Position numbers and translations under genes: made by a program. A stretch of DNA of 64,000 bases from Thermoplasmatota archaeon (GTDB lineage Archaea > Thermoplasmatota > Thermoplasmata > Thermoplasmatales > Thermoplasmataceae): the NCBI GenBank assembly GCA_023381355.1, contig JAMCUL010000023.1:33042-97041 (forward strand). Direction: 5' to 3'. Below, piece by piece: positions 8,560 to 17,758 of this stretch (its first letter is position 1; every line of letters begins with the position of its first letter). The notes under the pieces are model-generated. The model made no database searches and was not told the DNA's origin. It was given only the letters and a program-made list of their open reading frames with translations.

Positions 8560-9815
8560 AATCAATAGGTATTACTGCAATGAGCACCGGTTCCGGAAAA
8601 ACGTCAGTGACTGCAGCAATGCTCCATGCATTGAAGGGATCCGTACAGGTAAAAATTGGTCCTGACTTCATTGATCCTCTCGTTCTAAAATCTGTGAATG
8701 GAAGCAAGGGATACAATATGGACAGGTGGATTCAGGGTAGAGGTTATCTGAATATACCTGGAATTGCTTCAAGGAAGAATGACTTTGCCATTTACGAAGG
8801 AGTGATGGGCTTCTATGACAGTGGGATAGGAAAACAGTACTCAACCCAGGCATATTTCGAAAAGATGAAAATTCCATACATACTTGTTGTTGATGTCTTG
8901 AGATATGGAGAGTCCATATACTACAGCACAGTAGGCTTCAGGAGGAAATCCCTCTTAGGTGTCATCCTGAACAGGTATTCCACAGAAAGGCATCTTGAAC
9001 TGGTGGAAAAACCGTTCAGGGATCACGGTGTCAGGATTCTTGGCGCCGTTCCATACAGGAGTGATCTGGAAATCAGGGAAAGACATCTTGGAATCAATAT
9101 TGAGGAAGGACAGAAGAAGGCGGTCCAGGTTGGCAGGATTGTGAGCGAATATCTTGATCTCGATTTCCTGGATGAAATCAATGACCAGGAGTACCATGAA
9201 GGCAATTCCGTAGAAATGGAGAGGAGAGATTACAGAATAAGCATAGCTCTGGACGACGCTTTTAATTTTTATTACAGGGATGCAATGGAGTACCTTGAGA
9301 AAAATTTCAGTGTGGAGTATTTTTCACCCCTTAAAAATGAGGTCCCCAGGGATCCAGACTTTGTTTACATTGGAGGCGGATATCCTGAATTACATGGAGA
9401 GACCCTTGAAAATGCCAGCGATACCATAGAATTTCTCAGGGATTTTCATAAGGGCGGAGGAAAGATATATACTGAGTGTGGAGGAACCATGTTCCTTCTA
9501 CAGAAAATGATTGCTGGTGAAAGGGAATACCAGATGGCAGGCATATTTGAAGGCCTGTCCAGAATGGAGAAGACTCCAGTGCTTTCCTATACGGAACTCC
9601 AATCTGATGGAAGAAATACATTTTATGGCAATGGACAGATTGTACGGGGGCATGAGTTCCATTACAGCAGGATAGAAACAAGGGAGAAGATGGCATTCTC
9701 GGTAAGAAGGGGAAAAGGGATGGATGGAAAGGATGGCATTTCCAGCAGGAATGCGCTTGGAATGTATACGCACATCGATATGATGAGATATGGAAATAAT
9801 ATTTTTAAAAATTAG
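8556..9815 (+). CDS. cbiA: Cobyrinate a,c-diamide synthase
   Basis: A 419-residue two-domain amidotransferase that amidates the a and c side chains of cobyrinate (or a related corrinoid) using ATP and glutamine. The N-terminal P-loop domain has MSTGSGKTSV, then KIGPDFIDP and YEGVMGFYDSG as in CbiA/CobB. The C-terminal class I glutaminase-like domain has GGGYPELHGE, the nucleophile C308 in YTECGGTMF, and HEFHYSR near the end. Length is a little below the bacterial 450. With the adenosyltransferase at 16554 it points to corrinoid salvage or synthesis. It overlaps the upstream gene by four bases. Confidence 0.92.
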   Translation: MKSIGITAMSTGSGKTSVTAAMLHALKGSVQVKIGPDFIDPLVLKSVNGSKGYNMDRWIQGRGYLNIPGIASRKNDFAIYEGVMGFYDSGIGKQYSTQAYFEKMKIPYILVVDVLRYGESIYYSTVGFRRKSLLGVILNRYSTERHLELVEKPFRDHGVRILGAVPYRSDLEIRERHLGINIEEGQKKAVQVGRIVSEYLDLDFLDEINDQEYHEGNSVEMERRDYRISIALDDAFNFYYRDAMEYLEKNFSVEYFSPLKNEVPRDPDFVYIGGGYPELHGETLENASDTIEFLRDFHKGGGKIYTECGGTMFLLQKMIAGEREYQMAGIFEGLSRMEKTPVLSYTELQSDGRNTFYGNGQIVRGHEFHYSRIETREKMAFSVRRGKGMDGKDGISSRNALGMYTHIDMMRYGNNIFKN

Positions 9816-10723
9816 GAGACGGTGGTTAGCCACGCGGAGTATTTCTGATTCTTCCCGGAAACAACGTTGAAGTATTCTTCCCTTATTCGTGAGGTTATTT
9901 TGCCTGTCCTTCCGTCACCGATCTCTATTCCATCAACATTCACTATGGGGGTAATTTCTGCTGCGGTCCCAACAAAGAATAGTTCGTCAGCAGTGTAAAG
10001 TTCCTCCCTGTGGATGAGCCTTTCCCTGACCTCATATCCGAGGTCCTTCCCCATGGTAAGTATGCTTTCCCTTGTTATTCCAAGCAGTATGGCACTTTCC
10101 TTTCCTGGTGTTACTATTTCACCGTTCTTTATCATCATGATGTTTTCTCCGGGACCCTCAGCAACATATCCATCCCTGGTTGTGAGTATTGCCTCATCAT
10201 ATCCTGACTCATGCGCGTCATGCATTGCGATCACTGAATTCAGATAGTTTCCGCTTGCCTTTGCCTGGATCGGCAATATGGATGAGTCTATCCTGTGCCA
10301 TGATGAAACCTTGCACCTCAATCCCTTGTCTGCTTCAGAAAAATACTTTCCAAAAGGGATGGCCGCTATGAACGTGCTGACCTTCTTTCCGGTTGTTCCA
10401 ACACCAACATGATCATCATCATAAAATGCGAATGGCCGGATATAACATGATTTCAGGTTGTTCCTCTTCACAACTTCCCTTACGGCATTTTCCAGCTCCT
10501 CAAGTGAAAATCCAAGGTTCATGCGGTATATCTTCGCGGTATTCAGGAACCTTACCATGTGATCTCTCAGCCTGAATATGGATGATCCAGACGGCGTTTC
10601 ATAGGCTCGAATACCCTCAAAAATTCCGCTTCCGTACTGGAGCGAATGGGTTAAGATCGGTACCCTTGCCTTGCTCTCATCAACGAACTGACCATTCAAC
10701 CAGTATATGCTCTCCTGACTCAT
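9812..10723 (-). CDS. ilvE: Branched-chain amino acid aminotransferase
   Basis: A 303-residue fold-type IV PLP aminotransferase. Seen are the N-terminal YWLNGQFVDESKARVPILTHSLQYGSGIFEGIR block, the PLP lysine in QAKASGNYLNS, and the phosphate-binding EGPGENIMMIKNG motif with GITRESIL. It transfers the amino group between Leu/Ile/Val and 2-oxoglutarate. D-amino acid aminotransferase or ADC lyase are less likely given length and motifs. The last four bases overlap convergently with the end of cbiA. Confidence 0.93.
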   Translation of the reverse strand: MSQESIYWLNGQFVDESKARVPILTHSLQYGSGIFEGIRAYETPSGSSIFRLRDHMVRFLNTAKIYRMNLGFSLEELENAVREVVKRNNLKSCYIRPFAFYDDDHVGVGTTGKKVSTFIAAIPFGKYFSEADKGLRCKVSSWHRIDSSILPIQAKASGNYLNSVIAMHDAHESGYDEAILTTRDGYVAEGPGENIMMIKNGEIVTPGKESAILLGITRESILTMGKDLGYEVRERLIHREELYTADELFFVGTAAEITPIVNVDGIEIGDGRTGKITSRIREEYFNVVSGKNQKYSAWLTTVS

Positions 10724-10802
10724 GATTCAATAATAGAAGAGCGTATTAAATTGTTTTCAGGTATTAAGTAACCCGGGAAATATAGGAAAGATTTTTCCTT
10801 GA

Positions 10803-11693
10803 TTACTTCCTCAGGGATTCAACCAGTTTTGGCACTACCTGGAACAGGTCTCCAACTATGCCGTAATCACATTCCTGGAAGATGGGCGCATCCTTGTCCT
10901 TGTTCACAGCTATCACTATTTTTGCACCCCTCATACCTGCGATGTGTTGAATCTGCCCTGAAATGCCCAGAGCTATGTATACCTTTGGCTTAACCTTCTT
11001 TCCTGAAAGACCTACCTGCCTTTCCTCACTGAGCCATTTGTAGTCAAGGCAAACAGGCCTTGATCCTGCAAGCTCACCGTGGGTTGCCTCAACAAGGGGC
11101 ATTATGCTTTCAATTGATTCCTTCTTTCCTATTCCCCTCCCTACAGAGACGATTATGCTGGCATTTTCAATGTTTGTTGAACTCTTTTCCTTTGGCTTCA
11201 CTTCAAGAAGTGAGACCCTGGAATCTCCAAGATCAATTGTTTCCTTTTCTGCAGTGTTGTCGCCAGGGCTTGAATCAAAAGAACCGGGAGTTACCGTTAT
11301 GATCTTTGAGCTGGATTCCTCCTGCATTATGGTTTTTCCCCCAAAGAAGAACCTCTTTGTGATCATCTTGCCTCCGGAGAATGAAATTTCAAATACTTCA
11401 GTCATGCATGGGAAGTTCAATTTGCCTGAAAGAATTCCTGCAACCTCCCTTCCAAGGGGACTTGATGATATAACTATGAGGTCGTATGACTGGAGATCCA
11501 TTCCGGAAATAGCCAGGGAAACGTTGTCAGCAAAAGCTTTTCCCTTGAGTCCATAAAGCTTCTTGATTCCGTAATTCTGGCATTGCTCAATTTCGCTTTC
11601 CACCGTAACAGCCTGTACCTCACCATCCTCCCTGAATCTTGTTGCAAGACCTGACAGGGACTTTGCATCATCTGCAAACAGCAGGAATTTCAT
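10803..11693 (-). CDS. etfA: Electron transfer flavoprotein alpha subunit
   Basis: A 296-residue EtfA. The C-terminal FAD-binding half has the classical series SVGRGIGKKES, GSRPVCLDYKW, a YIALGISGQIQHIAGM loop and IVAVNKD-type segment (IVIAVNKDKDAPIF). The protein accepts electrons from acyl-CoA dehydrogenases. Its start overlaps the etfB stop as ATGA. The neighbouring divergent operon (12589-15891) codes thiolase and acyl-CoA dehydrogenases, its natural electron donors. Compare the second, fused ETF at 29766-31475. Confidence 0.95.
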   Translation of the reverse strand: MKFLLFADDAKSLSGLATRFREDGEVQAVTVESEIEQCQNYGIKKLYGLKGKAFADNVSLAISGMDLQSYDLIVISSSPLGREVAGILSGKLNFPCMTEVFEISFSGGKMITKRFFFGGKTIMQEESSSKIITVTPGSFDSSPGDNTAEKETIDLGDSRVSLLEVKPKEKSSTNIENASIIVSVGRGIGKKESIESIMPLVEATHGELAGSRPVCLDYKWLSEERQVGLSGKKVKPKVYIALGISGQIQHIAGMRGAKIVIAVNKDKDAPIFQECDYGIVGDLFQVVPKLVESLRK

Positions 11694-12439
11694 CTGATCT
11701 CACCTCTTATAGCCCTCGATGCAGCATCCACACCCTTGTCAATATCCTCATATATTTCTCTCTTCCTTTCACTCTTTGGCGCAAGATTGCTTATGACTCT
11801 TGGAACCGGTGTTCCATCTGACTCTGCCTGCTCAATATTTATCGGCTTCCTTCCTGCTGCCATGATCTGCAGCACAGGCGGGAGTCTTGGCTGGTTGATT
11901 TCCTGGGTTACAGAAATTACGCATGGCGCACCTGACGAGATAATTTCGTCACTTTCATCCAGGACCCTCCTGATTTTGAGCACTTCCCCGGCAGCCTCAA
12001 TACTTACTGCATTCCCCAGAAGAGGTACATCAAGCATTGCTGAAATAAGGCCCGGAAGTATGCCGGTATATGAATCAGCTGACTGGTTTCCCATAATTAT
12101 AACGCTGTTGTTTCCAAGGGCCTTTATCTTCCCTGAAATAACCTTTGCAGTCCGGTATGGGTTGTTTCCACTGTAGCCGGTTATTATATACCCTTCATCA
12201 GCCCCCATCGCATAGGCTTCCTTCATTGCGGCATTAGACCTGTCTGTTCCAAAAATAATGCAGACAACTTTTCCACCGTTCTTTTCCTTTAACTGAACAG
12301 CTGCCTCAATCGCATTCTTGCTCAGATTCTCGATCCTCAGAGGAATATTCTGTAGAAGAGGCTCCCCGGTTTTTGGATCGTTCCTGATCTGATCTATGTC
12401 AATAATCTGCTTAACCAGAACTATTATGTTTAATGACAA
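11690..12439 (-). CDS. etfB: Electron transfer flavoprotein beta subunit
   Basis: A 249-residue EtfB starting IIVLVKQIIDID, with NAIEAAVQLKE, AYAMGADEGYII, and the SADSYTGILPGLISAMLDVPLL region that binds AMP in known ETFs. First gene of an etfB-etfA operon, divergent from the fatty-acid oxidation operon across 149 bases. A TATA-like tract TATTTAAAA lies on the minus strand about 30 bases before the ATG. Confidence 0.95.
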   Translation of the reverse strand: MSLNIIVLVKQIIDIDQIRNDPKTGEPLLQNIPLRIENLSKNAIEAAVQLKEKNGGKVVCIIFGTDRSNAAMKEAYAMGADEGYIITGYSGNNPYRTAKVISGKIKALGNNSVIIMGNQSADSYTGILPGLISAMLDVPLLGNAVSIEAAGEVLKIRRVLDESDEIISSGAPCVISVTQEINQPRLPPVLQIMAAGRKPINIEQAESDGTPVPRVISNLAPKSERKREIYEDIDKGVDAASRAIRGEIR

Positions 12440-12522
12440 AACATTACCTCCTTTACGTATTCAAGCATTTTTTAAATACTTAATACATACTTTTCCTGAT
12501 TCTTTTTTGGGATAATAATATG

Positions 12523-12560
12523 TCGATTTCGTAAGTCGATATCGAAAATGTATTTATAAA
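12523..12560 (+). promoter_or_regulatory. Thiolase operon promoter with TCGAT-type operator
   Basis: A TATA-like TTTATAAA at 12553-12560 lies about 29 bases before the thiolase ATG at 12589. Immediately upstream are repeated TCGAT elements: TCGATTTCG at 12523-12531 and the perfect 10-bp palindrome TCGATATCGA at 12536-12545. The position over the BRE/TATA region suits a repressor or activator site for the divergent etfB/thiolase operons. Confidence 0.5.
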
Positions 12561-12588
12561 TCGTATTCATATAGAGCCAGTGTGAATT

Positions 12589-13779
12589 ATGAGTGAAAAG
12601 GATGTTTATATTGTAGATTACAGGAGAACGGCATTTTCCAGATCGAGGCCAACGCAACCGGAAAGGGACGTGTTTAACTCAATCAGGATGGATGAGGCCC
12701 TGGGCAAGTTAATAAAGAATGTTGTGTCCAAATCGTCTATAAATACTGATGATATAAATGACATGATCACCGGATGTGCAATACAGGCTGATGAAAACTG
12801 GACTTATGGCGGCAGGCACCCGGTTTTTCTTGCAGGACTTCCATTCAATGTGCCGAGCATGTCCCTTGACAGGGCATGTTCATCTTCACTGAATGCAGTG
12901 ACAATTGGTGCAATGGAAATAATGACTGGAAATTCTGAGGTTGTTCTTGCAGGAGGAATGGAGCACATGACTCACGTTCCATTGAGTAACAATCCCCATG
13001 TGAAACCGAATATGAGACTGATGGTAAGGCCGGAGTACATGAAATATCAGATGGGTATTTCATACAACATGCTTGCAACAGCAGAGAAACTTGCAGATCT
13101 CCGGGGAATAACAAGGGAAGAAATGGACAGGTATTCATATGAGAGCCATAAACTGGCAGCAAAGGCTCAGGATGACGGATACTTCAAGGGAGAAATACTA
13201 CCGGTTGAGGTGGAACACGAGGGAAGGAGCATTGTTGTTGACAGTGACCAGGCCGTAAGGAGAGATGCCACCATGGAAGACATGGTAAAACTAAAGCCAG
13301 CCTACAAGGAGGATGGCGTCATAACTGCTGGCAATTCGTCTCCCCTCAATGCAGGAGCCTCCCTTGTTGCACTGATGAGCGAGAAGAAGATGAATGAGTC
13401 GGGGATGAAGCCGCTTGTAAAGATCAGGAGCTTCGCATGGGCAGGCGTTGATCCTACAATAATGGGAGAGGGGCCGGTTCCTGCAACAAAAAAGGCTCTC
13501 GAGAAGGCGAAACTGAAGCCAGATGATATTGATATCTGGGAGATAAATGAGGCTTTTGCAGTTGTTGTACTCAATGCCATGAAGGCATTTGATATACCGA
13601 GAGAGAAAGTAAATGTGCACGGTGGAGGAATTTCAATAGGACATCCACTTGGTGCAACTGGAGCGAGGATTGTGGGAACACTTGGAAGGATACTCAAGGA
13701 GAAGAACAAGAAGTACGGTGTCGCAACACTCTGCGTCGGCGGCGGTCAGGGCTACTCAGTAGTTGTGGAGGCGGTCTGA
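12589..13779 (+). CDS. Acetyl-CoA acyltransferase (thiolase)
   Basis: A 396-residue thiolase II-fold enzyme. The nucleophilic cysteine lies in SLDRACSSSLNAV (about residue 94), the HGGGISIGHPLGATG block supplies the catalytic His, and CVGGGQGYSVV supplies the second Cys. It cleaves 3-ketoacyl-CoA in beta-oxidation, or runs in reverse to make acetoacetyl-CoA; context favours degradation. The next gene starts within its stop codon (TGATG). Confidence 0.95.
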   Translation: MSEKDVYIVDYRRTAFSRSRPTQPERDVFNSIRMDEALGKLIKNVVSKSSINTDDINDMITGCAIQADENWTYGGRHPVFLAGLPFNVPSMSLDRACSSSLNAVTIGAMEIMTGNSEVVLAGGMEHMTHVPLSNNPHVKPNMRLMVRPEYMKYQMGISYNMLATAEKLADLRGITREEMDRYSYESHKLAAKAQDDGYFKGEILPVEVEHEGRSIVVDSDQAVRRDATMEDMVKLKPAYKEDGVITAGNSSPLNAGASLVALMSEKKMNESGMKPLVKIRSFAWAGVDPTIMGEGPVPATKKALEKAKLKPDDIDIWEINEAFAVVVLNAMKAFDIPREKVNVHGGGISIGHPLGATGARIVGTLGRILKEKNKKYGVATLCVGGGQGYSVVVEAV

Positions 13780-14903
13780 TGGATTTTGATCTGCCCGAAG
13801 AACTGGATGAATACAGGAAGAAGGTAAGGGAGTTTGCCATCAGGGAGTTCAGGCCCGAGCTTGCAGAAAAAAGTGACAGGGATGAAAGTTATCCTGATGA
13901 GATAAGGAAGAAGACTCTCAAGGAGGGCCTTGTCGATTTTTCGAATCCATGGAAAACAATGATAGCGATTGAGGAAATGTGCAGGGTTGATCCTGGTCTT
14001 GGCATATCTGCAACTGTACCATACTTTGGGGCTGAGGTGCTGATGCTTCATGGAAGTGATTATCTGAGGGAGAAATACCTCTCAAGAGTTGCAGGTGGAA
14101 ATGCAATAATGGGCCTTGGAGTCACAGAACCTGGAGGCGGCAGTGATGTGGCAGGATTGAAGACGAATGCGCGCAAGGAGGGAAATAAATACATTGTAAA
14201 TGGCTCAAAGATGTTCATAACCAATGGTACCATAGCCGATTTCTTTGTGATGCTTGTCAGGACATCCCCACCAGATGACCCAAAGAAGAGGCATCACGGT
14301 TTGAGCGTGCTTGTTGTGGAGAGAAACTTCAAGGGCTTTGATTCCAACCATCTCACAGGGAAGCTTGGAGTCAGGGCAACCAATACGGCAGAGCTTATCC
14401 TCAATAATGTAGAGGTACCGGAAGAAAACCTGGTTGGAGAAGAGGGAAAAGGGTTCTACTACATAATGGAGTTTTTCAATATATCAAGGGTATTTGTGGC
14501 AGCACAGTCAATTGGTATTGCCCAGGGTGCCCTGGACAGGGCCTCTGCCTATCTCATATCTGAGGAATCAAAGGGACACTTCGTTGGAGAGGAGAGGAAA
14601 TTCAAGCTTGCAGAAATTGCCACTAGAGTCGAGGCATCAAGGCTCCTGATGTACAAGGCTGCATCATATCTCTTCAATTACAGGCCCAACCCCATGATAA
14701 CAAGCATGGCAAAGGGATATGCATCTGAAACTGCATCATTTGCGGCGGAAACCGCAATGGAGATAACCGGATCCCACGGCCTGAAGACCGATCTTGAAAG
14801 GCTTTTCAGGGATTCCAAGATCATGGAGATATGGGAAGGAACCAGCGAGGTTGAAAAAATAGTGATTTCAAGAATGATGATGAAGGGTGATAAGAATGAA
14901 TGA
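13779..14903 (+). CDS. Acyl-CoA dehydrogenase, catalytic type
   Basis: A 374-residue ACAD with three domains: N-terminal helical, middle beta (MGLGVTEPGGGSDVAGL and MFITNGTIADFFVML), and C-terminal helical. The C-terminal IMEIWEGTSEVEKI carries the glutamate (WEGT) that acts as base in most acyl-CoA dehydrogenases. FAD-linked; it passes electrons to ETF. Translationally coupled to thiolase upstream and to a second ACAD homologue downstream, with which it may pair. Confidence 0.95.
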   Translation: MDFDLPEELDEYRKKVREFAIREFRPELAEKSDRDESYPDEIRKKTLKEGLVDFSNPWKTMIAIEEMCRVDPGLGISATVPYFGAEVLMLHGSDYLREKYLSRVAGGNAIMGLGVTEPGGGSDVAGLKTNARKEGNKYIVNGSKMFITNGTIADFFVMLVRTSPPDDPKKRHHGLSVLVVERNFKGFDSNHLTGKLGVRATNTAELILNNVEVPEENLVGEEGKGFYYIMEFFNISRVFVAAQSIGIAQGALDRASAYLISEESKGHFVGEERKFKLAEIATRVEASRLLMYKAASYLFNYRPNPMITSMAKGYASETASFAAETAMEITGSHGLKTDLERLFRDSKIMEIWEGTSEVEKIVISRMMMKGDKNE

Positions 14904-15891
14904 GCAGACAGAGATGATGATGGAAAACATAAGGCAGTTTGCGGAGTCGAACATATCCAGTATATCCTTAAAGATCGAAAGAGAAGGGATACCGGATGAC
15001 CTGTATGCGAAGATAATCCAGCAGGGACTCATAGGGGCAACACTCCCTCCTGAACTTGGAGGAGCAGGGCTGGACAGGAACAGCTATGATGCCATTCTTT
15101 TCCAGCTCGCCAGGATTTCTCCGTCAGTTGCATTTCATGTGTTCATGAATAATTCGCTGATTCTGAGGTCACTCGAGAAGGCGGGGAGGATGGACATAAT
15201 TTCAGAGATAATCTCAGGAAAGGAGAGATACGGCATTGCTCCCGGCCCATTGATGGAAGGTGGAGAGGACGGCGAGGGATCCCTGATAATTGAGCCTGGC
15301 AGCAGGAACATTGTGATAGGCAGGAATGGAGGGAAAGTCACCGTTTTGACAGGCATGCCCAGACTCCTGGACAAGAAGCCGCTTGGTCTCAGGGGATTGA
15401 AGACAGATATTGCAATACTTGAGGATAATGGCGAGCAGATCCTGTCACGTGAAGATATGGAAGCAATTTGGGAGGATGGATCATGGCATTCAGCCGCCAT
15501 ATTTCTCGGCCTTGCTGAGGGTGCACTGGAAAAAGCGATTGAATACACGAAGGTCAGGAAGACTTTCAACTTCTCCCTGAAGGATTACGAGCCTGTCGCC
15601 TTCAGGATGAGCGAACTGAAAAGTGAACTGGAGATATTCAAGAACACACTATTCAGTGATGTTGAAGATTCCCTTACAGGAATGATGCTCAAGACACTTT
15701 CAGCTGAATTCTCCCGCAGGGCAACAAAGTATGCACTTCAGTTCCATGGAGGATATGGATACCTTGAAGACTTTGGAGTGGAGAAATTTTACAGGGATGC
15801 TGTTTCCCTGAACTCCATAATGTTCAGGCCCATAACCGACAAGAGGGTTCTGGCTGCAAAAATATACGGGGAGAAATCAGGCTTCCTCTGA
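14896..15891 (+). CDS. Acyl-CoA dehydrogenase homologue lacking the usual base
   Basis: A protein of about 331 residues with the ACAD fold; the flavin-contacting QFHGGYGYLEDFGVEKFYRD segment is near the C-terminus. Where the partner has WEGT, this protein reads SIMFRPITDKR, so the usual catalytic Glu is missing. The ATG at 14896 is chosen over GTG 14887 because a GGTGAT ribosome-binding sequence lies just before it. It overlaps the previous gene by eight bases. I infer a non-catalytic or substrate-binding subunit in a heteromeric dehydrogenase, as known for paired mycobacterial FadE proteins. Confidence 0.85.
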   Translation: MNEQTEMMMENIRQFAESNISSISLKIEREGIPDDLYAKIIQQGLIGATLPPELGGAGLDRNSYDAILFQLARISPSVAFHVFMNNSLILRSLEKAGRMDIISEIISGKERYGIAPGPLMEGGEDGEGSLIIEPGSRNIVIGRNGGKVTVLTGMPRLLDKKPLGLRGLKTDIAILEDNGEQILSREDMEAIWEDGSWHSAAIFLGLAEGALEKAIEYTKVRKTFNFSLKDYEPVAFRMSELKSELEIFKNTLFSDVEDSLTGMMLKTLSAEFSRRATKYALQFHGGYGYLEDFGVEKFYRDAVSLNSIMFRPITDKRVLAAKIYGEKSGFL

Positions 15892-15920
15892 TTTTTTATA
15901 AAAACTATAATTTTTTAATG
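15891..15920 (+). terminator. Oligo-T terminator after beta-oxidation operon
   Basis: Directly after the last stop codon come two T-runs (GATTTTTTATAAAA and AATTTTTTAATG). Archaeal RNA polymerase stops at such U-tracts without needing a hairpin. Confidence 0.5.
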
Positions 15921-15972
15921 AAATATAAAAAAAATTTGAATCGGCTGTTCTGCCTGCTCATGGAATCCCTAT

Positions 15973-16437
15973 TTACTGTGTTTTCTTGTAATTCTTTGCC
16001 GAGATCATCATTATTACGTATACCACAAGGCAGAAAATGAATGAGGCAAGCATTCCTATTGAGAGCGAGGCATCTGATATATCCTGTTCCACAAGGAACA
16101 TTCCACTTATGCTCGCTCCTATTAGTGACAGGAAGGCGAATCCAGAGAGCATCACGAATATGAGGCCCTTATCTTTTGCCATGAAAAGTATATAAATACT
16201 GAAAAGCACAAGAATGACAGCAAGCGCGCCGTGCAATAGCATTTCTATACCCCCCTGAACAAACACAAAATAGAATGCCTTTTCCACATTCATTGATTTG
16301 TAGGTCGCCGATACCTGGGTCGGGTTGATCGTGAACATCTGGACCAGCACGCCGAAAATGAGTTGCAGGACGAGGAGACCGAGCATTACATGAACAAGGT
16401 TTTTGAATTTTCTATAAGATTCAGCCTCATTATCCAT
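15973..16437 (-). CDS. Four-helix integral membrane protein
   Basis: A 154-residue protein with four predicted membrane segments (about 14-36, 60-86, 91-112 and 125-148). Family not recognised. Single histidines sit at the start of the first helix (NLVHVMLG) and the second (LLHGALAV), positions that in CtaA or b561-type proteins could hold heme, but there is no further support. Convergent with the acyl-CoA dehydrogenase operon and divergent from the adenosyltransferase. Confidence 0.7.
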   Translation of the reverse strand: MDNEAESYRKFKNLVHVMLGLLVLQLIFGVLVQMFTINPTQVSATYKSMNVEKAFYFVFVQGGIEMLLHGALAVILVLFSIYILFMAKDKGLIFVMLSGFAFLSLIGASISGMFLVEQDISDASLSIGMLASFIFCLVVYVIMMISAKNYKKTQ

Positions 16438-16553
16438 GAGGTTGTCATGAATTTGTATTATTTAAAAATTAACCAAAAAAACAGTTCAATTAATTTACAT
16501 ATTTATGAAGAATGCTTCATAAGATTTAATTATGGATAAATTCTACTGAGATT

Positions 16554-17087
16554 ATGTATACCAGGAGAGGAGACAAGGGAGAAACAGATACCGGGACAGG
16601 AATGAGGGTCACCAAGGGTTCCCACATCATAGATACAGAAGGCGACTTTGACGAACTGAATTCGTTTGTAGGTTTTGCTTTAGTGAATACCAAATGGGAT
16701 GATATACGAAAGGATCTGGAGCAGGTACAGGTTGACCTGTTCGTGTGTGGTGAGCATATAACTGCCCAGGGAGGAAGGAGAACGATTACAGAAGAGAGGG
16801 TCAGATGGCTTGAAGCAAAAGTGAATGAATACAGGAAGGAGTATGGGAAAATAAAGCTCTTCGTAATACCTGGAGGAAGTGTTGAATCGACGTCGCTCCA
16901 TATGGCAAGAACCGTGTGCAGGAGACTGGAAAGGGATCTCGTTAAGTCAAAAGACGAGGTTGAAATAAGCCCGGTCATAGAGGAATATGTCAACAGGCTC
17001 TCCTCACTCCTCTTCTTCCATTCCATAATTTCCAACAGGAGACTTGGGATAGAGGAAAGAATATGGTACCTCAGAGAACTCCCCTGA
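16554..17087 (+). CDS. Cob(I)alamin adenosyltransferase, PduO type
   Basis: A 177-residue PduO-type ATP:corrinoid adenosyltransferase: MYTRRGDKGETDTGTG binds ATP at the N-terminus, then DELNSFVGFALV, and the helix ARTVCRRLERDLV with downstream VNRLSSLLFF. It transfers the adenosyl group to Co(I) corrinoid and works as a trimer in known members. It belongs functionally with cbiA at 8556. Monocistronic, and convergent with the MBL hydrolase gene eight bases away. Confidence 0.95.
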   Translation: MYTRRGDKGETDTGTGMRVTKGSHIIDTEGDFDELNSFVGFALVNTKWDDIRKDLEQVQVDLFVCGEHITAQGGRRTITEERVRWLEAKVNEYRKEYGKIKLFVIPGGSVESTSLHMARTVCRRLERDLVKSKDEVEISPVIEEYVNRLSSLLFFHSIISNRRLGIEERIWYLRELP

Positions 17088-17095
17088 ATACTTCC

Positions 17096-17758
17096 CTAAT
17101 AAAGACTTCCCTTTTTCATCGCATTTTTCAGAAATGTGTTGTTCAGTATCTCGAACCTGAGATCCGTTGAATCCCCATGTCCAGGATAAATCTTTGTGCT
17201 TTCCTTCATGCTCCCGATGATTCTCAACGAGTTCACGAGTTTATCCTGATTCCCCCCGATATCTGTCCTTCCGACTGAGAGCCTGAATAGTGTGTCTCCA
17301 CTCAGTATGAAGCCGTCTGAATATAGCACTATACTCCCCATCGTGTGCCCCGGCGTTTCCAGTACCTTGATCGCATGGCTTCCAATTTTGAATTCGGTTC
17401 CGTCATTCATTGGCCTTATGCTGGAAGGGATTGTTATATCAATGTCCATTCCCATCTGTCTTATCAGTGTACCCTGATTTTTCATCATCTCAAGATCTGC
17501 ACTGTGGATATAGAAAGGAACTCCATATTTCTCCTGAATCTGGACTGCACCATCCACGTGATCGAAATGGCCATGTGTGGCAACCACTCCAGTCGGGGTA
17601 AAATGATTCATGGTTATATCTTCAATCACTTTTGCCTGATCCCCGCCGGTATCCACAACCATACATTCTCCCTCTGATGATAGTATGTACGTATTTGTCA
17701 TGAGAGGCCCCGTGATTATTCTCCTTATTTTCAGCAAGCTTCCATTCATGCCCCACAA
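17096..17758 (-). CDS. MBL-fold metallohydrolase (glyoxalase II-like)
   Basis: A 220-residue metallo-beta-lactamase fold protein. Zinc ligands are seen in THGHFDHVDG, in ETPGHTMGS, the bridging Asp in LSGDTLF, and the last His in IYPGHGDS. Length and motif order suit glyoxalase II or persulfide dioxygenase-like hydrolases; the substrate cannot be told. ATG 17749 (MNGSLLKIRRI) is an equally likely start. Confidence 0.9.
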   Translation of the reverse strand: MWGMNGSLLKIRRIITGPLMTNTYILSSEGECMVVDTGGDQAKVIEDITMNHFTPTGVVATHGHFDHVDGAVQIQEKYGVPFYIHSADLEMMKNQGTLIRQMGMDIDITIPSSIRPMNDGTEFKIGSHAIKVLETPGHTMGSIVLYSDGFILSGDTLFRLSVGRTDIGGNQDKLVNSLRIIGSMKESTKIYPGHGDSTDLRFEILNNTFLKNAMKKGSLY

